Shown here: positions 51,901-57,954 of the stretch, piece by piece
Position numbering within the stretch: position 1 is the first letter of the stretch
Layout of the letters: every line of letters begins with the position of its first letter
Assembly (NCBI GenBank): GCA_009823505.1
Contig: VZQC01013876.1
Span: 23,849 to 87,848 of the forward strand
DNA from: Rhizomys pruinosus
Taxonomy: Eukaryota; Chordata; Mammalia; Rodentia; Spalacidae
Length of the DNA: 64,000 nucleotides
Reading direction: 5' to 3'
Position numbers and translations under genes: made by a program
The notes under the pieces: model-generated
Database searches by the model: none
Told to the model about the DNA's origin: nothing
The model's input: the letters and a program-made list of their open reading frames with translations, nothing else

Positions 51901-54900
51901 GTCAGTGCTGGAGCTAGGAAGGCCTTAGAACAGGTAAGGAAGGTCAGTGCTGGAGCTAGGAAGGCCTTAGAACAGGTAAGGAAGGTCAGTGCTGGAGCTA
52001 GGAAGGCCTTAGAACAGGTAAGGAAGGTCAGTGCTGGAGCTAGGAAGGCCTTAGAACAGGTAAGGAAGGTCAGTGCTGGAGCTAGGAAGGCCTTAGAACA
52101 GGTAAGGAAGGTCAGTGCTGGAGCTAGGAAGGCCTTAGAACAGGTAAGGAAGGTCAGTGCTGGAGCTAGGAAGGCCTTAGAACAGGTAAGGAAGGTCAGT
52201 GCTGGAGCTAGGAAGGCCTTAGAACAGGTAAGGAAGGTCAGTGCTGGAGCTAGGAAGGCCTTAGAACAGGTAAGGAAGGTCAGTGCTGGAGCTAGGAAGG
52301 CCTTAGAACAGGTAAGGAAGGTCAGTGCTGGAGCTAGGAAGGCCTTAGAACAGGTAAGGAAGGTCAGTGCTGGAGCTAGGAAGGCCTTAGAACAGGTAAG
52401 GAAGGTCAGTGCTGGAGCTAGGAAGGCCTTAGAACAGGTAAGGAAGGTCAGTGCTGGAGCTAGGAAGGCCTTAGAACAGGTAAGGAAGGTCAGTGCTGGA
52501 GCTAGGAAGGCCTTAGAACAGGTAAGGAAGGTCAGTGCTGGAGCTAGGAAGGCCTTAGAACAGGTAAGGAAGGTCAGTGCTGGAGCTAGGAAGGCCTTAG
52601 AACAGGTAAGGAAGGTCAGTGCTGGAGCTAGGAAGGCCTTAGAACAGGTAAGGAAGGTCAGTGCTGGAGCTAGGAAGGCCTTAGAACAGGTAAGGAAGGT
52701 CAGTGCTGGAGCTAGGAAGGCCTTAGAACAGGTAAGGAAGGTCAGTGCTGGAGCTAGGAAGGCCTTAGAACAGGTAAGGAAGGTCAGTGCTGGAGCTAGG
52801 AAGGCCTTAGAACAGGTAAGGAAGGTCAGTGCTGGAGCTAGGAAGGCCTTAGAACAGGTAAGGAAGGTCAGTGCTGGAGCTAGGAAGGCCTTAGAACAGG
52901 TAAGGAAGGTCAGTGCTGGAGCTAGGAAGGCCTTAGAACAGGTAAGGAAGGTCAGTGCTGGAGCTAGGAAGGCCTTAGAACAGGTAAGGAAGGTCAGTGC
53001 TGGAGCTAGGAAGGCCTTAGAACAGGTAAGGAAGGTCAGTGCTGGAGCTAGGAAGGCCTTAGAACAGGTAAGGAAGGTCAGTGCTGGAGCTAGGAAGGCC
53101 TTAGAACAGGTAAGGAAGGTCAGTGCTGGAGCTAGGAAGGCCTTAGAACAGGTAAGGAAGGTCAGTGCTGGAGCTAGGAAGGCCTTAGAACAGGTAAGGA
53201 AGGTCAGTGCTGGAGCTAGGAAGGCCTTAGAACAGGTAAGGAAGGTCAGTGCTGGAGCTAGGAAGGCCTTAGAACAGGTAAGGAAGGTCAGTGCTGGAGC
53301 TAGGAAGGCCTTAGAACAGGTAAGGAAGGTCAGTGCTGGAGCTAGGAAGGCCATAGAACAGGTAAGGAAGGTCAGTGCTGGAGCTAGGAAGGCCTTAGAA
53401 CAGGTAAGGAAGGTCAATGCTAGAAAATGGTTTCAACTACAAGATTCAACTCTGGTGTGGTTTTAGAGATTCAGGAAGTAACTTTGCTCAACCACAAACC
53501 AAAATGGGCCTAAAGAGCTACAATTCAGACTGGGAATATGTTAAAGAAACAAACAAACCACCTATATACAGCACAATAACCTTAAATCCAAAGGCCTAGA
53601 GCTAGCAAAGGACTTGCAGACAAAGCAATTCCCTGGATTGTCTGAGTCTTTACTTAGAATTACCTGATCATAGGTTTGTGTTACTCCCTCAGCTTCTCAC
53701 ACTGGAGGAAGGCAGTACGAACATAAATACCTACTGTGTGCGACGTACCAAATAGAAGAGTGTCATAATCACCGAACACTGAGAAGCCATGGAAGATGAT
53801 ACGAAAACAACAGAGGGAGCAAGGCTCCTTCTCTACTGTTTCTTGAACAGAAAGACACACTGTCACTAAGATTTATTTTGCTGTTTAGAACAAGACAAAG
53901 GGAATGTTTCTGAACTAATGTAGCACTGTCCTTAAAATCAGTGATTAGTAATGACTACAAACTCAAAAAACATAAAGGGAGCAAATTATCTATAGACCTT
54001 TGAAATTATACTGAAATTACCTTCTGCAGAAGTAGACTGTACTTTTAAAATTATTTACTGTTATTTTAAATGTAGGAGTTTATTGCCTGCATGCATATTA
54101 AGTACAAACATGCCATGCTATGCCCACAGAGGCCAGAAGAGGGTCTCAGATTCCCCAGGAAGTGGAGTTAGGGTTAGGGTTAGGGTTAGTTGTCAGCTGC
54201 CATGTAGGTTGCTGGGAACTGAACCTGGGTCCTTCAACCAGTCCTCTTAACCACTGAGCATCTCCCCAGCCCCATGAAGTAGACTCCAATTTTAAGTTTG
54301 AGATTCAAGGTTCAATTGTAGGGACTAGAAGTATAATTCTTTGATAGCTTTCCCTAGCATTCATGAAACCCAGGTCTTGATTTCAAGGATCAAAGCGAAT
54401 GAGAAAAAAAATCAACTCTAAGGATTTAGGGACCAATAACGACCCCTTCTAAAAATCTGGGCTGGGGGAGGTTGGTGGAGGCTGAGGAAAACTTGTGGGA
54501 ATTTATTCTTTCTCTCTTTCCACTATGTGAGTCCCAGGGATTAAACTCACGTCATCAGACTTAGCAACTGCCTCTACACTGTGTCATCTCAGCCTGCCCC
54601 CCTCCCCACCAAATCTTTCAAAAATGTTATTTTTATTTTATGTTCATTAGTGTTTTGCCTGCATGTAAGTGTACCAGAGTGTGCAATGTCTGTGGAGGAC
54701 AGAAGAGGGCATCGGATCTCCAGGAACTAGAGTTATGGACAGTTGTTAACAGCCATGGTGGTGTTGGGAACCAAATCCATTTCCTCTGCGAGAGCAGCCA
54801 GTGCTCTTAACCACTGAGCCATCTCTCCAGCAGCCTCTCCCAATGTTTTAAAAGCTAAAAAAGGTGAATCTTTTTTCTTTTTGTTACATGCCCTTATTCT

Positions 54901-55296
54901 TCTCAACATCAGTAGATTTCAACTGGGTGATATTTTTTATCTTGTATGGAACATTCAGCAATGTATAAAGTCATTTCCCAATGTCATAGCTGTATAGATG
55001 ATATTGGTATATAGTGGCAGTGCTCAGGGAAGATAAGCATCTTACCAGGCCCAAGACAGACCCTTATAACAGTTACCCAGTCTCCAACATCAATAGCACT
55101 AGATTTGAGAAACTGTACTACGCATACCAACACAGCATGATGTCAATTCTAATAAGGAAAACAGCAATATTAAGAACACTGGCAAAAAATTTACCTGTAA
55201 CATGCACTGAGACACCACACCCTCTGGAATTTCAGGGAAACGCTGTCGCAGATCATGGAGCACCTGAATGTCAAGCTGTGGACTGCTTTGCGCCAT
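18100..55296 (-). CDS. Tab3: TAB3, TAK1-binding adaptor protein (spliced CDS, 7 coding exons)
   Basis: TAB3 is a cytoplasmic adaptor that binds K63-linked polyubiquitin and activates the kinase TAK1 (MAP3K7) downstream of IL-1, TNF and Toll-like receptors, leading to NF-kB and MAPK signalling (family knowledge). Visible: seven exons with GT/AG borders and matching phases, at 55,296-55,195, 45,548-44,093, 42,899-42,739, 32,496-32,403, 29,690-29,607, 22,932-22,831 and 18,248-18,100. Lengths 102+1456+161+94+84+102+149 give 2,148 nt, 715 aa plus stop, close to the roughly 712-716 aa known for mammalian TAB3. Domains: CUE about residues 8-51, split across exons 1 and 2; Pro/Ser/Gln-rich region about 60-510; coiled coil about 522-565; NZF finger 687-715. 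TAB3 is chosen over TAB2 because of the [11 protein letters not shown] start and the MPRYT end. Exons 4 and 5 occur a second time at 39,680-39,774 and 36,512-36,594; the count uses one pair only. Confidence 0.97.
18430..18530. repeat. AT-rich (TA)n-type simple repeat
   Basis: TATATATATATAG and TGATATATAGTATTG runs in TAB3 intron 6. Confidence 0.85.
18531..19340. other. TAB3 intron 6 stretch without recognised elements
   Basis: Unique A/T-rich intron sequence. Nothing further seen. Confidence 0.5.
19345..19515 (-). mobile_element. Two overlapping antisense L1 tails
   Basis: TTTTATTGATGGTTTGTGC, then CCCTTTCCCTTCCCCCC, then a second TTTTATTGATGAATTGTG. Confidence 0.65.
19516..20590. other. 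TAB3 intron 6 stretch, mostly unrecognised
   Basis: 19,516-19,750 may continue the antisense L1-type repeat; 19,750-20,590 looks unique. Confidence 0.35.
20600..20846 (-). mobile_element. B2 SINE with 17-bp internal duplication
   Basis: CCTGGAACTGGAGTT at 20,715 repeats as CCTGGAATTGGAGTT at 20,732. Shares this and the head variant GCTAGGCTATCTCTCC with the B2 at 40,730-40,962. Confidence 0.9.
20850..21480. other. TAB3 intron 6 unique stretch
   Basis: A/T-rich, no repeat or open frame recognised. Confidence 0.5.
21485..21645 (-). mobile_element. B1 SINE
   Basis: GAGACAGGGTCTCCCTGTAG through CACCACCACACCCAGG. Confidence 0.92.
21655..22030 (-). mobile_element. Antisense L1 3' end
   Basis: TTTACTGAATTTTTGTGC start, C-rich stretch, GATTCCACGCATTCTGTC and GGGGCCTGCTGCCCATTTG. 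Confidence 0.6.
22457..22679 (-). mobile_element. B2 SINE
   Basis: Ends CTAGGCCATCTCTCTAGCCC. Target duplication AACTACATTATCTTTTT flanks it. Confidence 0.92.
22831..22932 (-). CDS. Tab3: TAB3 coding exon 6: linker before the zinc finger
   Basis: 102 nt, residues 633-666 plus one base of codon 667. Encodes [20 protein letters not shown] and [14 protein letters not shown]. Acceptor TTATGCAG, donor GTTTGT. Basic, Ser/Thr-rich linker, likely disordered. Confidence 0.94.
23310..23470 (+). mobile_element. B1 SINE
   Basis: AGCTGGGCGTGGTGGTGAGG through CTTTCTCAAAAAG. Confidence 0.9.
23488..23589 (+). pseudogene. U6 snRNA retropseudogene
   Basis: Near full-length U6 snRNA starting GTGCTCGCTTCAGCAGCAC and keeping the ACAGAGA box. 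At least four changes from the standard U6: CGGC to CAGC, GCGCAAG to GCGTAAG, ACACGC to ACATGC, and GCGTTCC to GCTTTCC. It ends in poly-A rather than poly-T and is flanked by a perfect 13-bp target duplication, GAAAATACACTAT, at 23,475-23,487 and 23,599-23,611. It is therefore an L1-mobilised copy in TAB3 intron 5, not an active gene. Confidence 0.95.
23668..23795 (+). mobile_element. Diverged B1-related SINE
   Basis: GTCCCAGCATGCTGGTACATG through AACTTGTCTCAAAAG. Confidence 0.65.
23860..24685. other. TAB3 intron 5 stretch, nothing recognised
   Basis: Unique-looking sequence with no open frame of note. Confidence 0.5.
24692..24862 (+). mobile_element. B1 SINE
   Basis: GCTGGGTGTGGTGGCGCAC through poly-A. 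Flanked by AATTTTAGA. Carries a GGCAGA triplication. Confidence 0.92.
24884..25122 (+). mobile_element. B2 SINE
   Basis: GGGGCTGGAGAGATGGCTC head and an A/T-rich tail with AATAAAATTAAA. Confidence 0.9.
25350..25412 (-). mobile_element. Truncated B1 SINE
   Basis: CGCCTGCCTCTGCCTCCAG and CCACCACACCCAGC. Confidence 0.8.
25441..25690 (+). mobile_element. Composite SINE: B2 head fused to B1 (copy 3)
   Basis: B2 head 25,441-25,520, junction AAGAACCATCTTTAAGCTGG, full B1 to about 25,680. A perfect 15-bp target duplication AAGAAATTGCTAGGC (25,426-25,440 and 25,688-25,702) encloses the whole composite. Confidence 0.93.
25701..25910 (+). mobile_element. B2 SINE, diverged
   Basis: CCTGGAGAGATGGCTCAGC head, next to the downstream target duplication of the composite; ends near a (TA)n stretch. 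Confidence 0.85.
26110..26268 (+). mobile_element. B1 SINE
   Basis: CCAGACATGGTGGCGCGCG through CCTGTTTCAAAAAGAG. Confidence 0.92.
26465..26890 (+). pseudogene. RPL41 processed pseudogene
   Basis: Intronless copy of the mRNA for ribosomal protein L41, the 25-residue basic protein of the large subunit. It has the 5' leader (CTCTCGGTCTTAGCACC), the coding part from ATG at 26,510 to TAA at about 26,587, the long 3' UTR, AATAAA near 26,848 and a poly-A tail. The coding part has lost one base in the Trp-Arg-Lys-Lys region, shifting the frame, and carries substitutions. Flanks AAAAGACTTTGGG (26,452-26,464) and AAAAGATTTTGGG (26,885-26,897) are a 13-bp target duplication with one mismatch. Lies in TAB3 intron 5, opposite in strand to TAB3. 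Confidence 0.93.
26898..27125 (+). mobile_element. B2 SINE
   Basis: Follows the RPL41 pseudogene directly. Head GTCTGGAAAGATGGCTCAG, tail AAATAAATATAATAAG. Confidence 0.88.
27130..27630. other. TAB3 intron 5 stretch, nothing recognised
   Basis: A/T-rich unique sequence. Confidence 0.5.
27640..27730 (+). mobile_element. ID-like SINE fragment
   Basis: GGGGGCTGGAGCTGCTGAGG head and CATCCCTAGCACTAAG end. Confidence 0.55.
27811..28028 (+). mobile_element. Composite SINE: B2 head fused to a 5'-deleted B1 (copy 4)
   Basis: Internally shortened B2 head, junction AAGAACCGTCTTAGTCC, then B1 from AGGCGGATCTCTGTGAG. AAATTTCA on both sides is a short target duplication around the whole unit. Confidence 0.82.
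28030..28745. other. TAB3 intron 5 stretch, nothing recognised
   Basis: A/T-rich unique sequence. Confidence 0.5.
28761..28999 (-). mobile_element. B2 SINE
   Basis: Perfect 12-bp target duplication ATTCAATCACTT at 28,749-28,760 and 29,000-29,011. The end of this B2 also starts the noisy duplicate at 35,864. Confidence 0.94.
29285..29470 (+). mobile_element. B2/B3 SINE, head truncated
   Basis: CTGCTCTTGCAGAGGACC through CCAGCTCCAGGGAGGACC. Its noisy duplicate is at about 36,175-36,360. Confidence 0.7.
29607..29690 (-). CDS. Tab3: TAB3 coding exon 5 (clean copy)
   Basis: 84 nt, residues 605-632 plus the first base of codon 633. Encodes [17 protein letters not shown] and a proline-rich tail ending PKPSKK. 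Acceptor CTTTTTAG, donor GTAAGG. By homology part of the TAK1-binding segment. At the tail this copy reads PVVLPKP, where I recall PVVPPKP in human TAB3. A copy lacking one base lies at 36,512-36,594. Confidence 0.93.
31050..31208 (-). mobile_element. B1 SINE
   Basis: GAGACAGGGTCTCCCTATAG through CCATTACGTCCAGC. Its garbled duplicate is at about 38,195-38,365. Confidence 0.92.
32403..32496 (-). CDS. Tab3: TAB3 coding exon 4 (clean copy)
   Basis: 94 nt, residues 574-604 plus the first base of codon 605. Encodes [15 protein letters not shown] through DLLQSR. Acceptor CTTACTAG, donor GTATAG. Lies in the TAK1-interacting C-terminal region by homology. The frame is intact and joins exons 3 and 5 without shift. 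A copy with one extra base lies at 39,680-39,774. Confidence 0.93.
33255..33402 (-). mobile_element. B1 SINE
   Basis: GAGACAGGGTCTCCCTGTC through CCACTATGCCTGGC. The 4.4-kb duplication ends inside it. Confidence 0.88.
33405..35600. other. TAB3 intron 3 stretch between the duplicated blocks
   Basis: 2.2 kb of unique A/T-rich sequence, no SINE or gene recognised. Confidence 0.5.
35630..35863 (-). mobile_element. B1 SINE with flanking (CCTT)n and poly-A
   Basis: CCTTCC tract at about 35,630-35,660, antisense B1 at 35,670-35,818, then an A run at about 35,840-35,863 right at the start of the noisy duplicate block. Confidence 0.8.
36512..36594 (-). pseudogene. Duplicate of TAB3 exon 5 with a 1-base deletion at its 5' edge
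   Basis: Same exon as 29,607-29,690 but missing one A just after the acceptor, so it is 83 nt. With the +1 base in the duplicate of exon 4, the pair restores the frame and would read S-R-R-N-F instead of S-R-G-N-F. Upstream of the acceptor the sequence is badly disturbed by homopolymer runs. Confidence 0.75.
39680..39774 (-). pseudogene. Duplicate of TAB3 exon 4 with a 1-base insertion at its 3' edge
   Basis: Same exon as 32,403-32,496, with one extra A just before the donor, so it is 95 nt. Splice sites look intact. It sits in the noisy second copy of a 4.4-kb block. Transcribed together with the clean pair it would add 178 nt, not a multiple of three, and break the frame. Assembly artefact is favoured over a true duplicated exon. 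Confidence 0.75.
40728..40962 (-). mobile_element. B2 SINE with 17-bp internal duplication
   Basis: CCTGGAACTGGAGTT at 40,828 repeats as CCTGGAATTGGAGTT at 40,845. Starts exactly where homology of the noisy block ends. Confidence 0.9.
40978..41085 (-). mobile_element. Antisense L1 tail
   Basis: TTTTATTGATGTTTTGTG through CCCCTTTCCCTTCCCCCC. Confidence 0.65.
41090..42700. other. TAB3 intron 3 stretch, nothing recognised
   Basis: 1.6 kb of unique intron sequence just downstream (in TAB3 sense) of exon 3. Confidence 0.5.
42739..42899 (-). CDS. Tab3: TAB3 coding exon 3: coiled coil
   Basis: 161 nt, residues 520-573. Acceptor TATAG, donor GTAAGT. Encodes [18 protein letters not shown] and continues as a charged heptad-like helix to the basic QRRLRRVS segment. 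In TAB2/TAB3 this coiled coil precedes the TAK1-binding region. Phase 1 in, phase 0 out. Confidence 0.96.
43160..43335 (+). mobile_element. B3/B4-type SINE, diverged
   Basis: CAATGAGATGGCTCAAGTGGG head, CACAAGGTGGCAGGAGAG body, CACACATACAATAAAC tail. Confidence 0.7.
43862..44025 (-). mobile_element. B1 SINE in TAB3 intron 2
   Basis: GAGACAGGGTCTCCCTGTAG through CCTCCACACCTGGC, ending about 70 bp from the exon 2 donor. Same orientation as TAB3. Confidence 0.92.
44093..45548 (-). CDS. Tab3: TAB3 coding exon 2: second half of CUE and Pro/Ser/Gln-rich region
   Basis: Large 1,456-nt exon encoding residues 35-519 plus one base of codon 520. It opens with [16 protein letters not shown], the last CUE helix, after acceptor CATAG, and closes with DDYAYTQ before donor GTAATT. 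The body is low-complexity Pro/Ser/Gln with runs such as SPPPPPSY and many SP/TP sites, typical of the disordered TAB2/TAB3 middle, plus recognisable blocks FKITVGR and [12 protein letters not shown]. The frame is open throughout. Frames on the other strand here are shadows of this exon. Confidence 0.97.
45725..45930 (-). mobile_element. B2 SINE
   Basis: TTTTATGTGCATGAGTG through GAGCTATCTCTCCAGCCC. GAAAATGGAATC occurs on both sides and is probably the target duplication. Confidence 0.88.
46230..46545 (+). mobile_element. L1-type 3' repeat with internal (CA)n
   Basis: Shares the ACTCTACAGGCCATATTACA block with the other copies. (AC)n at 46,388-46,431. End AATCCCCAAAATTCAATAAC. Confidence 0.6.
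46550..47335. other. TAB3 intron 1 stretch, nothing recognised
   Basis: Unique A/T-rich sequence. Confidence 0.5.
47535..47764 (-). mobile_element. B2 SINE
   Basis: TTTTGTATGTGTATGAATG through CATGTCTCCAGCCCC. CACAAAGATTTTT / CCAAGATTTG flanks suggest a short target duplication. Confidence 0.9.
47843..47970 (+). mobile_element. B1 SINE with internal deletion
   Basis: CCAGGTATGGTGCTGCATGC, then a jump from GGCGGATCTC to CATATCAAGTTCCAGG. Confidence 0.85.
48042..48160 (-). mobile_element. Truncated B1 SINE
   Basis: CAGCTGTCCTGGAATTCGC through GCCATCATGCCTGGC. Confidence 0.88.
48165..48545. other. TAB3 intron 1 stretch, nothing recognised
   Basis: Unique A/T-rich sequence. Confidence 0.5.
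48714..48817. repeat. 26-bp tandem repeat, four units
   Basis: Unit CAGCTGGGATTGCAGGCC plus TTGGGGCA at 48,714, 48,740, 48,766 and 48,792. The first unit is most diverged. The unit resembles the antisense B1 core (CTGGGATTGTAGGC). Confidence 0.93.
48860..49175 (+). mobile_element. B4-type SINE carrying a (GT)n tract
   Basis: GAGAGATGGCTCATTGGG head, (GT)n at 48,940-48,982, then a B1-like half (CCTAGCACTGTAGAGGGC) and an end with CCTCTACACATGAAC. Confidence 0.65.
49480..50030 (+). mobile_element. L1 3' end
   Basis: GCCCATGAAAGGAAACAGTC, the GGATGGTGGGGGCTGTGG block, and AAAAGCATCAATTAAAA at the end. Collinear with about 2,370-2,870. Confidence 0.7.
50330..50450 (-). mobile_element. Diverged B1-like SINE
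   Basis: CCCAGGCTAGCCTCACATTC and CTCAGCCTCCCGAGTGATAG. Confidence 0.6.
50647..53418. repeat. 42-bp minisatellite, 66 units
   Basis: Exactly 2,772 bp, which is 66 x 42. The unit starts GCTGGAGCTAGGAAGGCC and continues with TTAGAACAGGTAAGGAAG and GTCAGT. Units 1 and 2 differ at several bases, the second-to-last has ATAGAA for TTAGAA and the last has CAAT for CAGT; the interior units look identical. With no stop in one frame per strand and a unit length divisible by three, it gives open frames of 955 codons (+) and 940 codons (-). The plus-strand peptide is a 14-residue repeat, [14 protein letters not shown]. It lies in TAB3 intron 1, 1.8 kb below exon 1. I see no sign of coding beyond openness. 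Confidence 0.95.
53420..54030. other. TAB3 intron 1 stretch after the minisatellite
   Basis: Starts with a partial unit (GCTAGAAAATGG). Nothing else recognised. Confidence 0.45.
54040..54282 (-). mobile_element. B2-type SINE containing a telomere-like tract
   Basis: Antisense B2 body with CCCACAGAGGCCAGAAGAGG and the head CACTGAGCATCTCCCCAGCC, interrupted by (TTAGGG)n. Confidence 0.82.
54167..54189. repeat. Interstitial telomere-like (TTAGGG)n, about 3.8 units
   Basis: GTTAGGGTTAGGGTTAGGG then TTAG inside the SINE, where ordinary copies read GGAGTTA(C/T)(A/G)GA followed by TTGT. Confidence 0.95.
54445..54600 (-). mobile_element. Diverged B3/B4-type SINE
   Basis: AGTCCCAGGGATTAAACTC and GTGTCATCTCAGCCTGCCC. 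Confidence 0.55.
54615..54835 (-). mobile_element. B2/B3 SINE
   Basis: TTTATGTTCATTAGTG through CTGAGCCATCTCTCCAGC. Confidence 0.85.
55195..55296 (-). CDS. Tab3: TAB3 coding exon 1: start codon and first half of the CUE domain
   Basis: Encodes residues 1-34, [18 protein letters not shown] through VVSQCMLQ, ending in phase 0 with donor GTAAAT at 55,194. It carries the first CUE helices and the FPE motif (residues 20-22) typical of ubiquitin-binding CUE domains. The ATG at 55,294-55,296 is the conserved TAB2/TAB3 start. The domain is completed in exon 2, 9.6 kb away, so neither exon alone encodes a folded CUE domain. Confidence 0.96.
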
Positions 55297-55386
55297 GCCC
55301 GAGTAAATGGTGGTGAAGTTTGTATTAGGAACTGACTGTTAACAGGCCTTCCAAAAGCAATGATCTTCCAACACGACTGTCATCCT
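55297..55386 (-). other. Tab3: TAB3 5' UTR part of coding exon 1
   Basis: Upstream of the ATG the minus strand runs about 90 nt to a pyrimidine-rich acceptor, TTCTTTTAATAG, whose AG is at 55,388-55,387; a second AG lies 2 nt further in. This makes the exon internal, so at least one upstream noncoding exon and the promoter are elsewhere. I could not identify them between 55,400 and 64,000. Confidence 0.6.
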
Positions 55387-55559
55387 CTATTAAAAGAAAT
55401 TCAAAGTTTGGTTAAGTCTAATTCCATATTCTAATTACTCAGATATTATTACTACATTAAAATCAATAAAGCTAAAATAAACATAGTTAGGTCCAAGGTT
55501 TAAAAATGGACAAATTTCTGGACACTACAGAGTTGTTGCACTTATGAACCCACAGCACT

Positions 55560-57425
55560 TAGGACAGCATGCATAAGACCTGTGCAACCCAAACCAGATA
55601 GGGACTCAGCATGGATGGGGAAGGTGGATGGGAAGCCCTGGCCCTAGCTGAAGATCTGTTGGGGATAGACCCATACGTTTAGTAAACAAAGCATTTAGCA
55701 AACAAAGATTAAACAAGATGGACCTTCAAAAATTAAAAGCAAAAAATAGAGGACATGAAGTATAGGGAGGTAATAAGGTGAGGGTGGGGAAGAAGTCTGA
55801 CTATGATCAAAGATCAACACGCTATATGAACTTTTAGAATCAATGGATATATCTTTTTCAAATGGACAAATTCAACTGAGAGTTGCTTCAATATAATATA
55901 CACATTCAAATTAGTGGTTTTCAGAGGATGGTAGGAGACAGTTATTAAGGGGAAGATGGGGGTCTATAATTGAGAAGGGAGGAAGGAGGGTTCAATAGGG
56001 GAGCAGAGAAGTGAGATAAATAATGGTGCTTAGGTGGAGTGAAAAACCAGAGGGAAATGTTCATAAGCCAACTGAAAAATACACATACAATATCTGTAAC
56101 ATTAGTGCAGGTCTATAGCTAAAGGCTACAGAACAAGAAACTCAGCACCAGATAGGAGAAACCTCCCTTCAAGTTGTTGGTCAGGGTAGTCCAAGAGACT
56201 CCCAAAATAACAGGTTATTGCCACATCCCTTGATTGCTTCCCAGAACTTGAAGGTAAGGCCCTATTGCTGGAGACAGGACATATTTGGACATAGGACTTG
56301 GAGCAATGGAGCAAAAACTAACCTGGAAGCCACCTCCCTGAAGAATAGCTCTCAGAGGACACTATGCGAACACCGAAGGAGAAAACCAATCAATGGTCCA
56401 ACCCATCTGTAAAGCTTAATAACCTCAACAAAGACTGGGATGACTATCTCGATTGGTACAGTACTGGCTTTTATCTTGGGTATAATTAGTAGTTATGGGA
56501 CTTAAGTCCTGTTCAATGGGAGGGAACACATGGGTGGCACAGTAAACAGCTAAATACACATGGCTGGAAAGTTCGCAGATCCTAGGGAAACTTTGTCATA
56601 TCCCTAGAAAAATGTAGTTTCTTACTGTATGCTAAATATAGATTCTTGTATTTACTGAGAGGTATACCAGTCACCACTCATCAAAGAAGCTTCTTTTAGA
56701 AACAGATGTAGACTATTATAGAGTTGCACTAGTGGTTAAACACACAGAGAGTAGCCCAGCTCTCAGGGACTCAGGAACCACAGAAGAATGGGGAGAGAGA
56801 GAATATTAATGCATTTCTCAACTCTCACTAGCAAAGCTTCCTCGTGCAACAGAGGGAGATTAACAGAAAGCTACAACTGGCCACATGTAGACAATAAGGG
56901 AATACAAAATGCATGTCCCTGGACAGGACTCCAACATTAAACTTCTGACACCCAGGGCTCAGGGACCATTGCAGAAGAGGGGGCAGAAAGATTTTAAGAG
57001 CCAGAGATGGTGGATGACCACAAGGAAACAGTTTGCTAGGTGGCTGAGAACTTACAACAATGGTGACAACATGAACAAGATGCATGTAAACTCAAACCAG
57101 ACAAAAACCCAGGAGAGAAGTGGAGAAATGGGTAGGAAGGCCCAATCTCAGCTGAGAACCTATTGACAGCAGATCAGTGCTTGGGTGAGGGAAGAGTTGG
57201 TCTTCTTTAAGGGAATGATGCTAGATATGTGGACCAGACTGCACTGAATGGACTTATAACAAGGAACATCTGGGGATACAAACTTGACTCGATAGGCCTT
57301 GACATACATGACAGAATGCATAAAACCTGGTGGGGGGCAAGGACTGTCCGGAGGTTCATACAGGGAAGGTCGTCTAAATATGATTAAGATGTATTGTATG
57401 AAATGCATAAAAATTCAATATATTT
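55560..57425 (+). mobile_element. L1-derived 3' repeat block
   Basis: Ordered blocks include GTCCAAGAGACTCCCAAAATA, TTTTATCTTGGGTATAATTA, CACCCAGGGCTCAGGGACC and the end GATTAAGATGTATTGTATG with AAAATTCAATA. At least two pieces are joined, since the first block partly repeats later ones. Confidence 0.65.
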
Positions 57426-57629
57426 GAAAAAAACTCCAGTTTCATTTTAATGCTGAAAAAGCAAAGTAACCAGATCAAAAGTACACATTTTCTGTTATTA
57501 TTTGGCAAGCAAATTTTCTGAGCCTTAAGAAATCCAACTTATACCCAATCCCTCCTGTTTCCCTAAGAGCCATCACATTGATCCTCTAGGGCCCAGTTAC
57601 CATTTTGATACCTGAAATAATGAAACAGA

Positions 57630-57788
57630 GTAGCTGGGCGTGGGGGTGCACGCCTTTAATCCTAGCACTTGAGGGGCAGAGGTGGGTGGATCTCAGTGAG
57701 TTCAAGGCCAGCCTGGTCTACAGAGTGAGTTCCAGGCCAGCTGGAGCTATAGAGAGACCCTGTCTCAAAAAGACCAAAAAAATATAAT
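57630..57788 (+). mobile_element. B1 SINE
   Basis: GCTGGGCGTGGGGGTGCACG through CTGTCTCAAAAAGACC. Target duplication AATGAAACAGAG. Confidence 0.92.
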
Positions 57789-57954
57789 GAAACAGAGAAA
57801 TAAGGACTTGACAATAACCCCACCAAACATACTTGTACTTTTTGCCCAATATTTTTTCCCATACTCTGCAGACAAGAGGTTAGAATTTGAAATTCAAGCA
57901 AAGGAAAGCTCCTATCTACAGGAAACTGGGCAGATCAAAATGAAAATGTTCTAT

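Noticed and set aside
50647..53418. CRISPR-like array
   Set aside because: The units are contiguous with no unique spacers, and the genome is mammalian.
50599..53466. 955-codon plus-strand and 940-codon minus-strand frames as a real repeat protein
   Set aside because: Openness on both strands follows from a 42-bp unit without stops in one frame per strand. There is no conserved non-repeat domain, edge units show amino-acid changes without a pattern, and the array lies in a TAB3 intron.
54167..54189. Chromosome fusion or telomere remnant
   Set aside because: Fewer than four repeats and continuous SINE sequence on both sides.
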